A DNA stretch of 64,000 nt from Ilyonectria destructans (Eukaryota; Ascomycota; Sordariomycetes; Hypocreales; Nectriaceae), in NCBI GenBank assembly GCA_020740775.1, contig JAHEWK010000012.1, positions 1,860,001 to 1,924,000 on the forward strand. The letters are read 5' to 3'. Below are positions 31,263 to 42,623 of the stretch, in pieces. Numbering within the stretch: position 1 is the first letter of the stretch; each line of letters begins with the position of its first letter. The translations under genes were made by a program, and so were the position numbers. Below the pieces are notes generated by a model, which made no database searches, had not been told where the DNA came from, and saw only the letters and a program-made list of their open reading frames with translations.

Positions 31263-34200
31263 TCATCCCCAGTGGTGCTTAGACTTGAGAGCCTCCTCAA
31301 CCCGGACTGCAATGGTCTGTTCCGGCTCTATCAACAACTTCCACGGCCTCAGAAAGTTGTATGTCCCATCCTTGTATTCGTCCGTCAAGCACCTCCTGAG
31401 CACACTCCGCATCCCCAGCGTCTCCCAGAGTTCGGCCTTGCGCGCATTCCACCCGTGCTGATTTCTGAGTTCTGGTATGTCTTTCTTGGAGAAGTCTAAT
31501 ATCAGAGCAGCGACTCCGGCCACGATTGGTGTCGCACAGGATGTTCCGCTCATTCGCTTCCACGGCCCACTCCTCGACGTTGGCCATGCAGCAAGGACGT
31601 TCTCGCCAACGACGCTGAGATTTGGCCGGCCGGCAATCCCACGAGGGCTGAAACTCGATTTCTCGTCTTGCACGGTCGAAGAGTTGACACAGATGACCCG
31701 GTCATTCACCCTGGCTGGGTACCCAATCGGCTGGTGCTGTAGTGCCCTGTTGTTTGACGCCGCCGCGAACATCAGGACGGGCTTCAACGACTTCTTCTTT
31801 GCGTTGTATAATGCGTCTTTGATTGCTAGCTCTTCTTCCTCAAAAGCAAAAGACATGGAGATTATGTCCACATCTAATGTCTCAATAGCGTGATAGATGG
31901 CCTGCGAGGTAATTATCAGCATGTATTTTGTACCGAGAGACGAGTACTCAAGAGAGCTATGTACTTCTTTTACCAATGTCGGCGTTGTTTCCTCCCGTTT
32001 GCTCGACATAAAGACTCTCAAAGGATAGACTCTCGCATAAGGAGCAGTCTTGAAAACGAGGTCGCAGCAGTGTGTGCCGTGCCCATCGACGTCGGTCATC
32101 GGCTGGCCGCGATTAACAAAGTCATATCCGGCATCTAGCTGGCCATTTTCCACAAACTCCTTGAACGTTTCGTGCGTCATATCTACGCCTGTGTCTAGGA
32201 CAGCGACCTTTATGAGGTCTTCGACCTCGTCTTCGCCGAGCTCATCCATTCGATCTCGGTTGAGGTTCGTGTGCACATCTTTGAGCTTCTCAAACCATTG
32301 ATCGGTTGATATAGATCTGGACTGGATCAGTAAAACCGATTGTAAAAAGAAGAATATACGTAAGTAACTTGGCCTACATTTCTCCCACGGCGAGATCGCA
32401 CGTCCCGCCATCGAAAACGAGATCAGGAATGTTGTGCCCCTGGCGCGGATGTTGAAACCTATGTTGTTGTTCTACCTTCTCTTCTTCCAATGTCTCTAGA
32501 CCGACTGGCAAAACATTCCACCCCCCATAGTTGCTCGTTGATGACGGTGGACGAGGAGGAGGAGGAGGGGGAGGAGGAGCAGCAGCCATTGTTATCATCT
32601 TGGAGATCCCGGAGTCATCCAGCTTGCGAGATGCTCGCCAGTTGATCTCATCCCACGACCAGTACGCTCCCAGGACCAGGTCCTCTTCAAGTGGTCGGAT
32701 AATGTTATTGTAATAAGACTCGATGAATTTCGTGTCATCTTGTATGAGGCCAACGGGAGATCGTCGTATATTCTTTTCAAACGAGGATCTCTCAATGCAA
32801 AACCGAATCGATCTCAGGACTCCCGTGCCAAGAGGCAGTCGTTTCTCACATTCTTTAAGCAGTCTCTTGGCCACAAATCCCTGCCTTGTGACCCCGCTTT
32901 TGGGGCCCATGTGCTCGTATATCCCGTTCAGGTCATCTCCAAGCTCTATTTCTGCCATGAGGAGCCCAAGAGCTTGGATTGCGGGGAAGGGATGTGGAAG
33001 CCGCTGTCTCCGTAAGGATTGCAGGTCAATGCCATGGCTAAAACGAGTCGAGATGAATATCTTGTCAAATTGGGGCTGGGGTGCACCGTTTTCTATTTTG
33101 CAAAACACCGAGATGTTCTGCAGAGATAGGCAAGGCGTCACCCAGAGTCCGTCCAGCAAAAGCAGTAGGGATCTAGCGAGGATCATGTCCATCACTCGTT
33201 TTGCGGCATAGGTAGGCTCCAGGGAATGGAAGAGATCTTCAAGTGAGAGCAGCTTGAATTCAGTCTCGCTTTGAAGATCGGTCTGAATCTTGAGCTGTAC
33301 ATCAAGGGCCTCGGATGGGTAGGCCCAGAGTTGCCCCGTGTTATCTGAGCCTAGATATAAGCAGTAATCCTGCCAGTCGTCGTATAGCATCAAACACGCG
33401 GCTTCTTGATCATCTGGTTCGAAATCACGACTGAAAGATTTGGGTCAGTGGATGGTAATCCAAGGTTGTAATCAGGCGGATGACATGGTACGTACTCAGA
33501 TGTCTGGGAGAGGTGAATCTTACACTCTTGGCTAATCTCGGAGCCCTTGAGGATAAGGAAGAATGAGTTTTCCCGGTTGCCATGCGTGATCCACTGCGGC
33601 TCCAGCTGCAGTTCAGCTTCCATGCATTCCCCAAGAGTACCGTCATGGTCATGGCCATCTAGTTGGCAGGGCCAGTATCGATGTAATGTTTGATGCAGAT
33701 TCTCAGCTCCCGTACGAATACTGCCGGATCCTTGGAAAGCTGTCATCTCGATCTGTGGCTTTGGATGTTTCTTGGATTTTGCGTTGTCATACATTTCAGC
33801 GGCATCTGGGTCATCTGGTACCAGATCTTCGACGAGGTTGTTCCATGTTCGCAGTAATGACAACAGTTCTGGTAACACCTTGCCCGCATCCTCTCGAATG
33901 GCGACTTCTGCTCTAAAGCCCATTGGTGGTTTTCCGAGCACATATGCGAACTTCCACAATTTTGATGTCTGAAGGGACTCTATGCTGGTTTCATGTTGGA
34001 TGTCGTCTGTCAGGCTGCCGATATACCTCTCTTCGAGCATCTGCTCTAGAGCCTGGGCTATGCGATTATGGCAGCTCGCGAGTTCGGTAGAGAGAGACAG
34101 CAAAGGCAGAAACGTATCCTTTTGCAACCATATCTGGGCCAAATATCTCTTCAATTTCCTTAGCTCGGCTGGAGTGAGGCTGTGGCATAGAGACTCCACT

Positions 34201-34292
34201 CGGCTTGAAGACGGGGAGATTAGGAGCTGCGCGAATGCGTGTGCCACAGTGCTGACGGCTTCAACATCATCGCCGTTTCGCTGAGGAGTCAT
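31263..34292 (-). CDS. Subtilisin-like serine protease with N-terminal DUF7580-like region (four exons)
   Basis: Minus-strand exons 33496-34292, 32378-33430, 31965-32316, 31263-31901; introns of 65, 61 and 63 bp, all GT-AG and in phase, giving 946 aa. Residues 1 to about 590 resemble the fungal DUF7580 pattern (LHQTLHRYWPC near 205, RVMDMILARSLLLLLDGLW, and HPFPAIQALGLLMAEIELG), often attached to incompatibility-type effectors. A proline tract (about 560-580) leads to a peptidase S8 domain with the full triad: D658 (VAVLDTGVD), H696 (DGHGTHC), S855 (MSGTSCATP), and oxyanion N784. There is no secretion signal or pro-peptide, so it is probably intracellular. It adjoins the gasdermin-like gene, so it may be its activating protease; that is inference. 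An additional 5' exon with ATG at about 34455 is possible. Confidence 0.78.
32551..32588. repeat. GGAGGA trinucleotide tract encoding a polyproline linker
   Basis: An uninterrupted run of GGA/GGG triplets on the plus strand; on the coding strand it encodes about eight prolines between the N-terminal region and the protease domain. Such tracts change length easily by slippage, always by whole codons here. Confidence 0.7.
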
Positions 34293-35114
34293 CCTGATGA
34301 TAGCAAATCCGATTGATGTCTTTTAATCTTTCTTCTGGGTACGTTTTCCGCTTCCGCACCATGGACGGCATGGAGGACCTTACCTGTAAGTAGTGAGAAA
34401 AGAGGCTGCGAAGAAGTTCAGCTGAACACTTTCGTGAACCCGGTGGCGACACAACATGACTAATCGCAAAGGCGTTAAATGACGGGGTACGGCTGGTACA
34501 TGTCCATTAACATCCAACAAACGCTGTCGGGCATTTGCTGCGACAACCGCAGAGACTAGCTTTATCTGAGTGCCGTGTTGGTGCTTACTCTGCTGAAATG
34601 AATGCTATGCAGTTAATGTGAAAAGACGGGAGGTATAGTTGGATAGTTCCGCGCGAAGAAGTTTACATCTGTACTAAGCTTCCCACGGATTGCCGGCGAG
34701 TGCGATGGTACCAAGGCCACGAGGCGCATCCAGCACAATTTCCCACGTTCTATAATCTTATACAAGGCAAAGTCGTGAATTCAAGACAGTCAAGAACGAG
34801 TTGAATCATCAGACGACGGTAAGTATCTACAATATCTATCATCTACGTGCAGCAGTTCCAAGCTGCTCATTGCTTGTTGGTGTTGTAATTTATGTACTGG
34901 TACGGGACCGCTGATTGCTTGGTCATCATCCACCCCCTCACTTCCGTCGGATTCAGCCGCTCAGGCTACAGGTACTTTGTGAGATATATTCAATCGGAAC
35001 CCTGGGCTGGCTTTTCTCTGCGGTTGGCATATCCTCTTAGATGTGAGTGCATCAGTGACCTGGATCAGCTGACACAGCCATGTTCAGCGCTAACTATAGC
35101 AGAGGTGTGCCGTG
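34293..35114. promoter_or_regulatory. Divergent promoter of protease and 997-aa C2H2 gene
   Basis: About 820 bases between divergent starts. A possible 5' intron of the protease gene (gtaagg ... atcatcag on the minus strand, 34293-34384) is visible. No repeats or operators recognised. Confidence 0.4.
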
Positions 35115-38100
35115 ATGTCTATCTCAGCCTTATCAAAGCAGTGTTCTGAACTCTTCCACCGAGGTCTTGCTTCGGCTGCATCCAACCGTGAGGAACTGGC
35201 AGTGACAGAGAACCATCTTTTCAGATTCAATCTGTGGGTGCAGAACAATGCCGCCATCTCTGAGAAGCGTGATTCAATGGACTGGGGTCTAAGGAAGGCC
35301 ACGGTGCAGCACTCTGTGATGCGGGACTTGCTTGAGGACCTGGCAGAGTCTATAGAGAGTATGTACTCCACCCCACGTTAACTATGTATCCGTCTCATGG
35401 CCTGCAGGGAGTTTTCCTTCCGTCCAGAGCTCTCGCCAACTTGGTCTCGGTGACGACACGCTAGACAGTATAGACAGCATCCTAGACGAGCTCTTTCGAT
35501 TCTCACGAGCGATCCGTCGATCAGGTGCGATGCGGAGATTCGTCAAGGTTGCCAACTATTTCGAGTACGACGAGGAAACAGGAGAAAACCTTACCGTCAA
35601 GTTCCAGGACACGATATTGCCTTATTTGGACGCCACGCTGAAGCGAACAAGCCAGGGACTGAGACAGCGATTGCACGAAACTATCTGCTTGAGACAGCAG
35701 AATTTCTCATTCCTCAAGTCAAGGTCAGGTAGGAAGGTCATCACCAGACTTGCTAAGGAACCCGAACTGGAGTCAACACCTTCGGGCCCTCAAGCGTCGT
35801 CCAGACTTGGAAGCACCTACAGTGTTCGGACGCGACAGACCTCCCAGAAAACATCACAGTCAGGCCGAGTGCGCGGGAGTACGCCAAGAATAGCTCCTTC
35901 ATTCCGGAGTGCCACCACGGTGAACACGAATCGGCCGCCACTAGTAGAACCGATTCCAGAACGAGAAGCTGTCGAGTACACAGGAGTGGACCTACCCCGC
36001 CGTCCGAAAGTGACGTCTGGTAATAATGAGCTTGAATGCCCATATTGCTTTCTAGTATATCCAGCGAAGGAGTTTACAAAGGAGAATTGGCCGTAGGTGC
36101 CCATGTTTTCGCTAGAGTGTTGCGAATTGACTAACCAAGCTTAGCCGACACATTGTTCAGGATTTGATGCCCTTTATCTGTGTTTTAGAGCCATGTCCAA
36201 CACCAAATGCAATGTTCGACTCACACGGGGCGTGGATCTCGCACATGGAAAAGGAGCATGCGCGAGAAGGCTGGACGTGCATGGACAGTGGCCACAGCTC
36301 GACTCAGTACTTCGAAGACGAGCAAATTTTCAGACGCCACATGATCGAAAAGCATGACAACGACTTTACGATGGATGAACTTGATGACATCGTGGATGAA
36401 CTTTTTGGGCCTCTACCAGCCTTCCAGCTACTCGAGAGTTGCCCATTCTGTGAGCACTACGATCTCGAGGACGATTCTGCAGATATCGACCAGCACATTG
36501 CTCTACACCTCTTGTTCCTTTCCCAGGTGTCACTCCCAGGAGACTTCTTGGAAACAAAGGACGCTGAATTTGAGTCAGGGTCCGAGAAATCAAGTAGCAG
36601 CAATCGTTTGGAGGGGAGCCGACGATCTCCTGAAATCTTATCACTTAGGACCGTTTTTAGCTTCCGGACCGTTGAAACAGGAAGCAGTGGAGCTTCGATC
36701 TCTAATCCTGAGTTACTGGAGACCGTCGAGGATGCGATTCGACGCCTGATATTGCCAGAGCTTAAACAGTTGAAGGAAGAGCAGAGGAAACGGGGAGCTG
36801 TCGGCGAACTGAGCGGTGATGACTTCTCGCCGAAAACTCCAACAGCCACTTCCCCTGCTCCCGAGTCCCCGGTCACTGCCGATCTGGAACCAGCTGGTGA
36901 CACAATAGAGCCCCCTCTGATCGCTCACCAACCCGGCGAGCCCGACATCTGGGATGAGTTGCAAGTCCGTCGGGCCCGAGAAAAGTTGAGGAAATCCGAG
37001 TCTAGTTACGACCCTGAGATGGACATCGTGCTCTTGAACTTTAAGATTCGCTATATACAGCATCTCCAAGATTATAACAATTTAGAAGTGGATGGGGAGG
37101 AGGTGATCGAGAGCATTATGCGACTAGTGAGAACACTCGACACTCGCGGCCGATACTCCGACGCCGAGGCAATTCTGAAGAAGATGATATCCAATATTGA
37201 AACCGACGAAAATGCTTATTTCGCCGAGTTTTCTGAAGATGCAGTACGCAACATGCTGGAGAACTGTGCTTGGGATAGATATCGAGAAGCCAGGAAGATG
37301 CTTGCAGGGTCTGTACCGCCGCTCGTGCGAACGAAATCTTTCTTCGCCTCCACTTCTCGGCATCTTGCAAGAGCTGCAGCTCCAGCCAGCTCGACTTTAG
37401 GCAATGAGCTGGGACACCAGGCTGAGGCCAAGGACAAAGCCAAGGCTGCTCCTGAAGGTGTTGGTGGTGATGATGGTGCACCGGTTCTAGAAATTGAACT
37501 CCGCGAGGATGAGGCCGAGGGTCGCTTTAAGTCTCTCTCCCCGTATCACCAGACCGATACCATCGAGAATACTCACCGCGGCGTTCGCCTCCGCTGTCGT
37601 AGCCAAGATGTCGTTCATGGGTACCTTGCGGACGGCCAGGACTTGGCGTCGCTGCTTGTATACGAGTTTGATTTCATGTCACACGAGTCAGGCCGGATCA
37701 AGGGCGTCAACATTCGGTTCGTCTATCATGGCCGCAACGGGGGCCCGGAGGTCCTAAAGATAGCGCCTGGAGGTCCGATGGCGCTGGCACCAGCCAGGTC
37801 GATTGCCATGAATCGCGATACAAGCGTCGCGGCGGAAATCGTGCCGTCAATTTACGTCGTCGATGAGCATTACGGTAAACCAAACGCGGCCTCGTGGAAA
37901 CTGCTGGAGGACCCGATATTCCACTCGGGCGTGCCAAAGAACATCCAGGTTGCTGTTCTTCTCAGACGAGCGGACATGGACGAGTTCACAGGCAGCTTGA
38001 GGATTACGGCTACGGCTGTCCCGAATAGCGCCTTCAGACCTGCCTTGGGACGTCTCCCGGGGTCACCAAGGAACACGAGCAATGATGACATTCTCTACCA

Positions 38101-38209
38101 CCCCTCAATGGCAGCCACCAACAACCTGCGCATGTACGATGCTCAAAATTTGGGCGCGGTTAATGTTCAGGAGCTCTTCAGTACGCGCAATCAAAGATCG
38201 CAGAAATAA
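35115..38209 (+). CDS. Large C2H2-type protein with coiled N-terminus and beta-rich C-terminus
   Basis: Exons 35115-35358, 35408-36092, 36145-38209 (introns 49 and 52 bp), 997 aa. The N-terminal 120 residues are helical (LSKQCSELFHRGL ... ESIE). Residues about 290-420 form a fungal zinc-finger block: ECPYCFLVYPA, then HIVQDLMPFICVLEPCPTP, HGAWISHMEKEH, GWTCMDSG, RRHMIEKH, ESCPFCEH, QHIALHLLFL. This block occurs in many Pezizomycotina proteins of unknown function, often close to HET or STAND genes. The region 420-740 is charged and partly coiled. The last 230 residues contain a beta-sandwich-like pattern (LASLLVYEFDFMS, RIKGVNIRFVYHG, PEVLKIAPGGPMAL). No enzymatic motif. Likely a nucleic-acid or protein-binding adaptor; confidence in exon structure is good, in function low. 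Confidence 0.75.
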
Positions 38210-39237
38210 TGTAGATTTTGTTTGGTCGGGTTATTCCCTTCGTATCGCAAACACTCCCATGCAGCGCTCATACCCATGGAGGTAGTCTGATCCAAAAGGA
38301 GGTCTAGATTCTTCGGGACCACATTCGGCAAGGCCACATCGGCAAGACCACACGCAGCGCAGCCGAAAGGGACGTTAAAGCCCTTCAACGCCCGACTATT
38401 CATTTGGCCATTCATCTTGACAGGTTCTCACTGCCGGGATTGTCGCCATCGCCGGTGCTAGTGCCATTATTATAAACCTGTCACTTTTCAGCCCCGGCAC
38501 CAAGTGTCTCCCAACTGAGCCTGCCACGGATATCGCGGCACGGGTGGACGTGGCATCGCTCAATGAAGCCGGGAGAGAGCCGGATATAATTTACGCATTG
38601 CGCGGATGGGCGGTGAAAACGTGCAAAGATAGCCCACGCCCTAATTGAGAGTGCCGCAGAGGGGATCACACCAGCCCAATTCCCGATGTAGAAGCCTTGA
38701 GGTTGATGGAGAAACGCATGAGGAGGTCGTGGAGGGCGGGGTGCATCCACGTCCCGGGACTATCCCCGTTGGTCTTAGCCAGCCTGGACAAGGTCCTACA
38801 GTAGCCTAGACCAAGTCCCGAAAATCATCTGCTTCTGAGCCGGAACACCTTCAACAGTCAATCAACCAAGTAAACAATCTAGCCCTGGTCTATCCAGGAT
38901 CAAGGGAGCATGACCACTACCGGTACCCCAGGACGCACGCATCTCGGCATGTGGAGAATCGTGATCTCGACAACTCCGGGGAATCTGGGGAAATGAGGAG
39001 TACGCAACTCCACATCCCGCAGGGGCATCTCTACACTCTAGGTGGTCCCAGATCGATCTCGGGTTGTGGTCCACCAGATCCAAGCGAGACGCACGTTCCG
39101 CCAAACAAAGCCCATCCCATGTTTTCCCCAGATACCCAGCTTTTATAATAACCCGCGTCGTTCGCTTCTTTGCTATCATTCTCCAGTCCCCCACTCCTCA
39201 CCTTTCCACCGCGTCTGGTGTCCCGCTGTCCATCATC
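38210..39237. other. 1-kb intergenic region upstream of an MFS gene
   Basis: Only short frames without family signal. GC-rich and without repeats; the last 150 bases are the pyrimidine-rich leader of the transporter gene. Confidence 0.4.
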
Positions 39238-41046
39238 ATGTCCTCCGCGCCATCCAAGTCCGAAGGCCCTCCCGCCGCCGAGGCCACCGGCGTCAACACG
39301 CTCGGCCACGTTCGACTTCGCCACGAGGTGACCAACGAAATCATACTCATCCCCACGCCGTCCGAAGATCCCAAGGACCCTCTCAACTGGCGAGTCCCCT
39401 CCCGAGTTGTCGATATCGATGGCACACAATCTAACGCGTTCGCTACAGGCCCAGAGCTTTCAAGCTCTACACTGCCGTCGCAGTATGCTTCGCCATGATC
39501 CTGTGCAACTTCTTGGCCGCCGGTCCGACTCTCGCCATCTTACAAACAGCTCAAGACTTCTTCCCCAACTGGCAAGAGACCGGAATGGCTGGCCCCATTG
39601 CCAAAACGGCCTACTTCTTCAACTGCACCGCCCTGTTCCAAGGTCTCGGTAATCTCGTCTGGATGCCGCTCACCAACAAGTACGGTCGCCGCCCGGTATA
39701 CGTCGTGTCCTTTACCTTGTACCTCATCACTGCCATTTGGTGCTGTGTGGCCAAGGAGTACGCCAACTTTCTCGTTGCCCGAATCGTCATGGGTTTTGCG
39801 GCAGGAGCTGCAGAGTGCCTCGCGCCCATTACCATTGCCGATGTCTTTTTCCTCCACGAGCGCGGTACAATCACAGCGTGAGTTTCAAATCAATCTCATC
39901 ATCCGAGGCTCTCACTAATCGTGCTCAGCATGTACAACGCCTCTCTGAATCTCGGAGTCGCCCTCGGTGCCATTGTCGACGGCTTCATCGTCAGATATAA
40001 CCCGTGGCGGTACATCTACTACGTCGCCATTGCCCTCATCGGCACCGTGACGTTGATTGTCTACTTCACCTTCCCCGAAACCGCCTACAACCGCAGCCCC
40101 GACGCCCATGGCATCACCACCACGCTGCACGCCGAGTCCGGGGCTTACCACCGCAAGACGGCCGATGAGGAGAGCAACGCCGAACATGTCGAGGTTACGC
40201 CCCGTCGCGAGGCAAAGGTCAGTGATTTCCTGGTGCAGGGCCTGAAGCTCAACCACGGAACATTCACCGAGGAGTCTCTTCTGAACATGACTATCCGCCC
40301 TGTTCTCTTGCTTGCCTTGCCTCCCGTGTTCTGGGCCACCATGGTCATGTCAGTGACCATCGGCTTCATCACGGCCATTACATCGAATGTGGCTCCCGCA
40401 TTCTCCACCGCGTACGGCTTCGAGGCGTGGCAGTCTGGCCTCTGCTTCTTCGCTGGAGTGATTGGTGCTCTTCTGGGCATCTTTTTCGGCGGAAACCTGT
40501 CGGATTGGGTCGCTGACTACTTTACCCGTCGCAATGGTGGTATTCGTGAGCCGGAAATGCGTCTGCCCGCCATCATGATCAGTCTGATCACCGGTCCCTT
40601 GTCACTGGTTCTCTATGGAGTTGGCATTGAAAAGGGCATGCATTGGATAGTGCCTACTCTCGGCATCGGTCTAAGTACGGAACCTTTCTTCAGATGCTCA
40701 TCGTCATATAACTAACATGGATTTAGTCAACTTCACCATCACGCAGGCCACAAACGTGTCACTGGTCTACACCATCGATAGCTACCGACCCATTGCAGGC
40801 GAGATTGTCGTGACTCAGTTGGCCTTCAAGTCAGCCTTTGGTTTCTTGCTTGGATTCTACACAAACCCCTGGGTCGACAAGAGTGGATATGCTGTTGCAT
40901 ACGGTGAGATGGCTGCCATCTGTGGAGGTGTCCTCATCTTTTGGATCCCGCTATTCCTCTGGGGCAAGAAGATCCGCCAACAGACGATTAGCTGGAGAAT
41001 CATGAAGCACGCGCGCTGGGACGTTGACAGAGAAGTCGGAGAGTAA
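39238..41046 (+). CDS. DHA1-type MFS transporter (four exons, one GC-AG intron)
   Basis: Exons 39238-39389, 39449-39877, 39929-40674, 40727-41046, 548 aa. The first intron has a GC donor (TG|GCGAGT ... ctacag); with it the conserved DPLNWP junction reads correctly, while no GT donor in the area gives the right phase. The protein has a long cytosolic N-terminus, about twelve hydrophobic helices, the loop 2-3 signature NKYGRRPVY and a charged central loop (ESLLNMTIRPVLLLALPPVFW). This is the drug:proton antiporter family 1 pattern (polyamine, toxin and drug exporters). Plasma membrane, substrate unknown. It stands alone, with a glycosyltransferase-like gene convergent downstream. Confidence 0.88.
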
Positions 41047-41168
41047 GGGACAGCATGGTTTGACACCCGAGCAGGGAAGCTTTGCTGTATTATTGGTGTT
41101 TACTTTGTAAACTTCGCTTGTGCATCTAATCTATCTCTATGGCTAGTAGCCCGCATGTAAATGATCTA

Positions 41169-42623
41169 TCAATTTGGTACAGCTTTCCGTGAAGTCATGT
41201 ATTCTTCCGTTGCACCCTGGCACACATGATGATCTGCTATTAGTTCCCTCGCCTCAATGTCCAACCAGCCCGGCCTCGAGTCTCCAATGCCGAAGCTCAG
41301 CCAAATCTCATCGTCGAGGTACCCGTGACTACGGTCGCGGGTATACTGCATGTCTTTTTTGTGGACGTAGACCATGCTCCCGGTCCAGATGTACTTGTTG
41401 CCCTCGCCGTAATAAGCCAAACTTTTGCTCACACTCATCATTTTATAGGGCGCAACGGCCTCGTATACGGCGATGTGGCGGTCGTACCACGTAAAGGGGT
41501 TGCCGGGGCGATCATAACGGCGCTGTACCATTCCAACCATGACTGTGTTGTTTGCGCTCGGGTTGCACTCGCCGCGATTGCACAGCGTGACGCTCAGCAT
41601 GGGCGTCGATTGATGAACGTGGTTATCAGAGAGCATGACATCATGCATGCACGTCTTTAGCTTGCTGTGCCAGGTATCTTCAGTCTTGACGTCATGAGGA
41701 AAAGGCGCTTCGACGGCGGACTCTTGCTCGGCGCCCACATCTTCGACGGGCTCTTCCTCCGAGATCCAGCGGAATAGTTGACCTGGCTCCACCATGAACA
41801 GCAGCTCGTCGGCGTCTTTGGCGAGCGGCGATTGCGTCAGGGCCCAGTTCTTCTCGCGCTGGTAGCGAGAGTGGGACTCTTCGCCCTCGGGAGGTTGGCG
41901 ACGCAATCCCACAGGTTCATTGAACTCAATGGGCGGCATCGCCTTGGCCTCACTACCCAACGCATGCTCCAGCTCGGGCACGGCGGCGCGAGCGTCGATG
42001 AGGAACATACCCTGGCACAGATTCGGGTCGTCGACCTGGTACGTGAAGATGAGCAGCGGCGCGCCGGCCCGCGTCCAGAATAGCTTCATGTCCTCCGGGC
42101 CAATGTACTTGTCCATGTCGGGCTGGTGCTTGCAGTGGTGCTCCGGGCCGTTGAAGTCTTGGACGAGCAGTCTGGACCACGCATCGGCCGTGAGCTCGGG
42201 CATGCCGTGGCGGTTGTAGGTGAGGTCGGCGAAGAAGGCGACCTGGCGGGCGAGGCGGTAGTTTTTGTCGTTGATCTTCTTGTCGACGTGGAACGCGCGC
42301 GCAATGACGAGGAATTCGTGACGACTTCCCTCGGGCAGTTGCAGCAGCGTCGGGTTCATGATCTCGTAGCCCGTCTTCTTGGCGTCGATGGCGTTGAAGA
42401 AGCCCATCTTGTTGCGCATGCTGGCGAGGATGCGGAAGTCGTGGGCTTTGCTCCGCATGACGCCGTGAACGTTTGATCTCTCGGACTCGATGAACGTTGG
42501 CCGCCACATAATGGGATTGAAGCTGTCGTGCGTGTCGACTGTGAAGGCGGCGAACATCATCAACACACACATCGCCATCACCACCGCCATGACGACGCGC
42601 TGCGGGCGAAGGAGGCGCATCAT
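41169..42623 (-). CDS. Type II membrane protein, beta-mannosyltransferase-like
   Basis: Intronless, 484 aa. A short basic N-terminus (MMRLLRPQR) is followed by a single hydrophobic anchor (VVMAVVMAMCVLMMFAAF, residues 10-27) and a large soluble part, the layout of Golgi glycosyltransferases. Blocks such as NPTLLQLPEGSRHEFLVIAR, FNGPEHHC, YIGPEDMKLFW and TYQVDDPNLCQGMFLIDAR look like the fungal GT91 / beta-1,2-mannosyltransferase family, including the GPED segment. Role would be capping cell-wall or phospholipid-linked mannans. The family call is from memory of its motifs, so moderate. It is convergent with the MFS gene (123 bases between stops). Confidence 0.6.
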   Translation of the reverse strand: MMRLLRPQRVVMAVVMAMCVLMMFAAFTVDTHDSFNPIMWRPTFIESERSNVHGVMRSKAHDFRILASMRNKMGFFNAIDAKKTGYEIMNPTLLQLPEGSRHEFLVIARAFHVDKKINDKNYRLARQVAFFADLTYNRHGMPELTADAWSRLLVQDFNGPEHHCKHQPDMDKYIGPEDMKLFWTRAGAPLLIFTYQVDDPNLCQGMFLIDARAAVPELEHALGSEAKAMPPIEFNEPVGLRRQPPEGEESHSRYQREKNWALTQSPLAKDADELLFMVEPGQLFRWISEEEPVEDVGAEQESAVEAPFPHDVKTEDTWHSKLKTCMHDVMLSDNHVHQSTPMLSVTLCNRGECNPSANNTVMVGMVQRRYDRPGNPFTWYDRHIAVYEAVAPYKMMSVSKSLAYYGEGNKYIWTGSMVYVHKKDMQYTRDRSHGYLDDEIWLSFGIGDSRPGWLDIEARELIADHHVCQGATEEYMTSRKAVPN

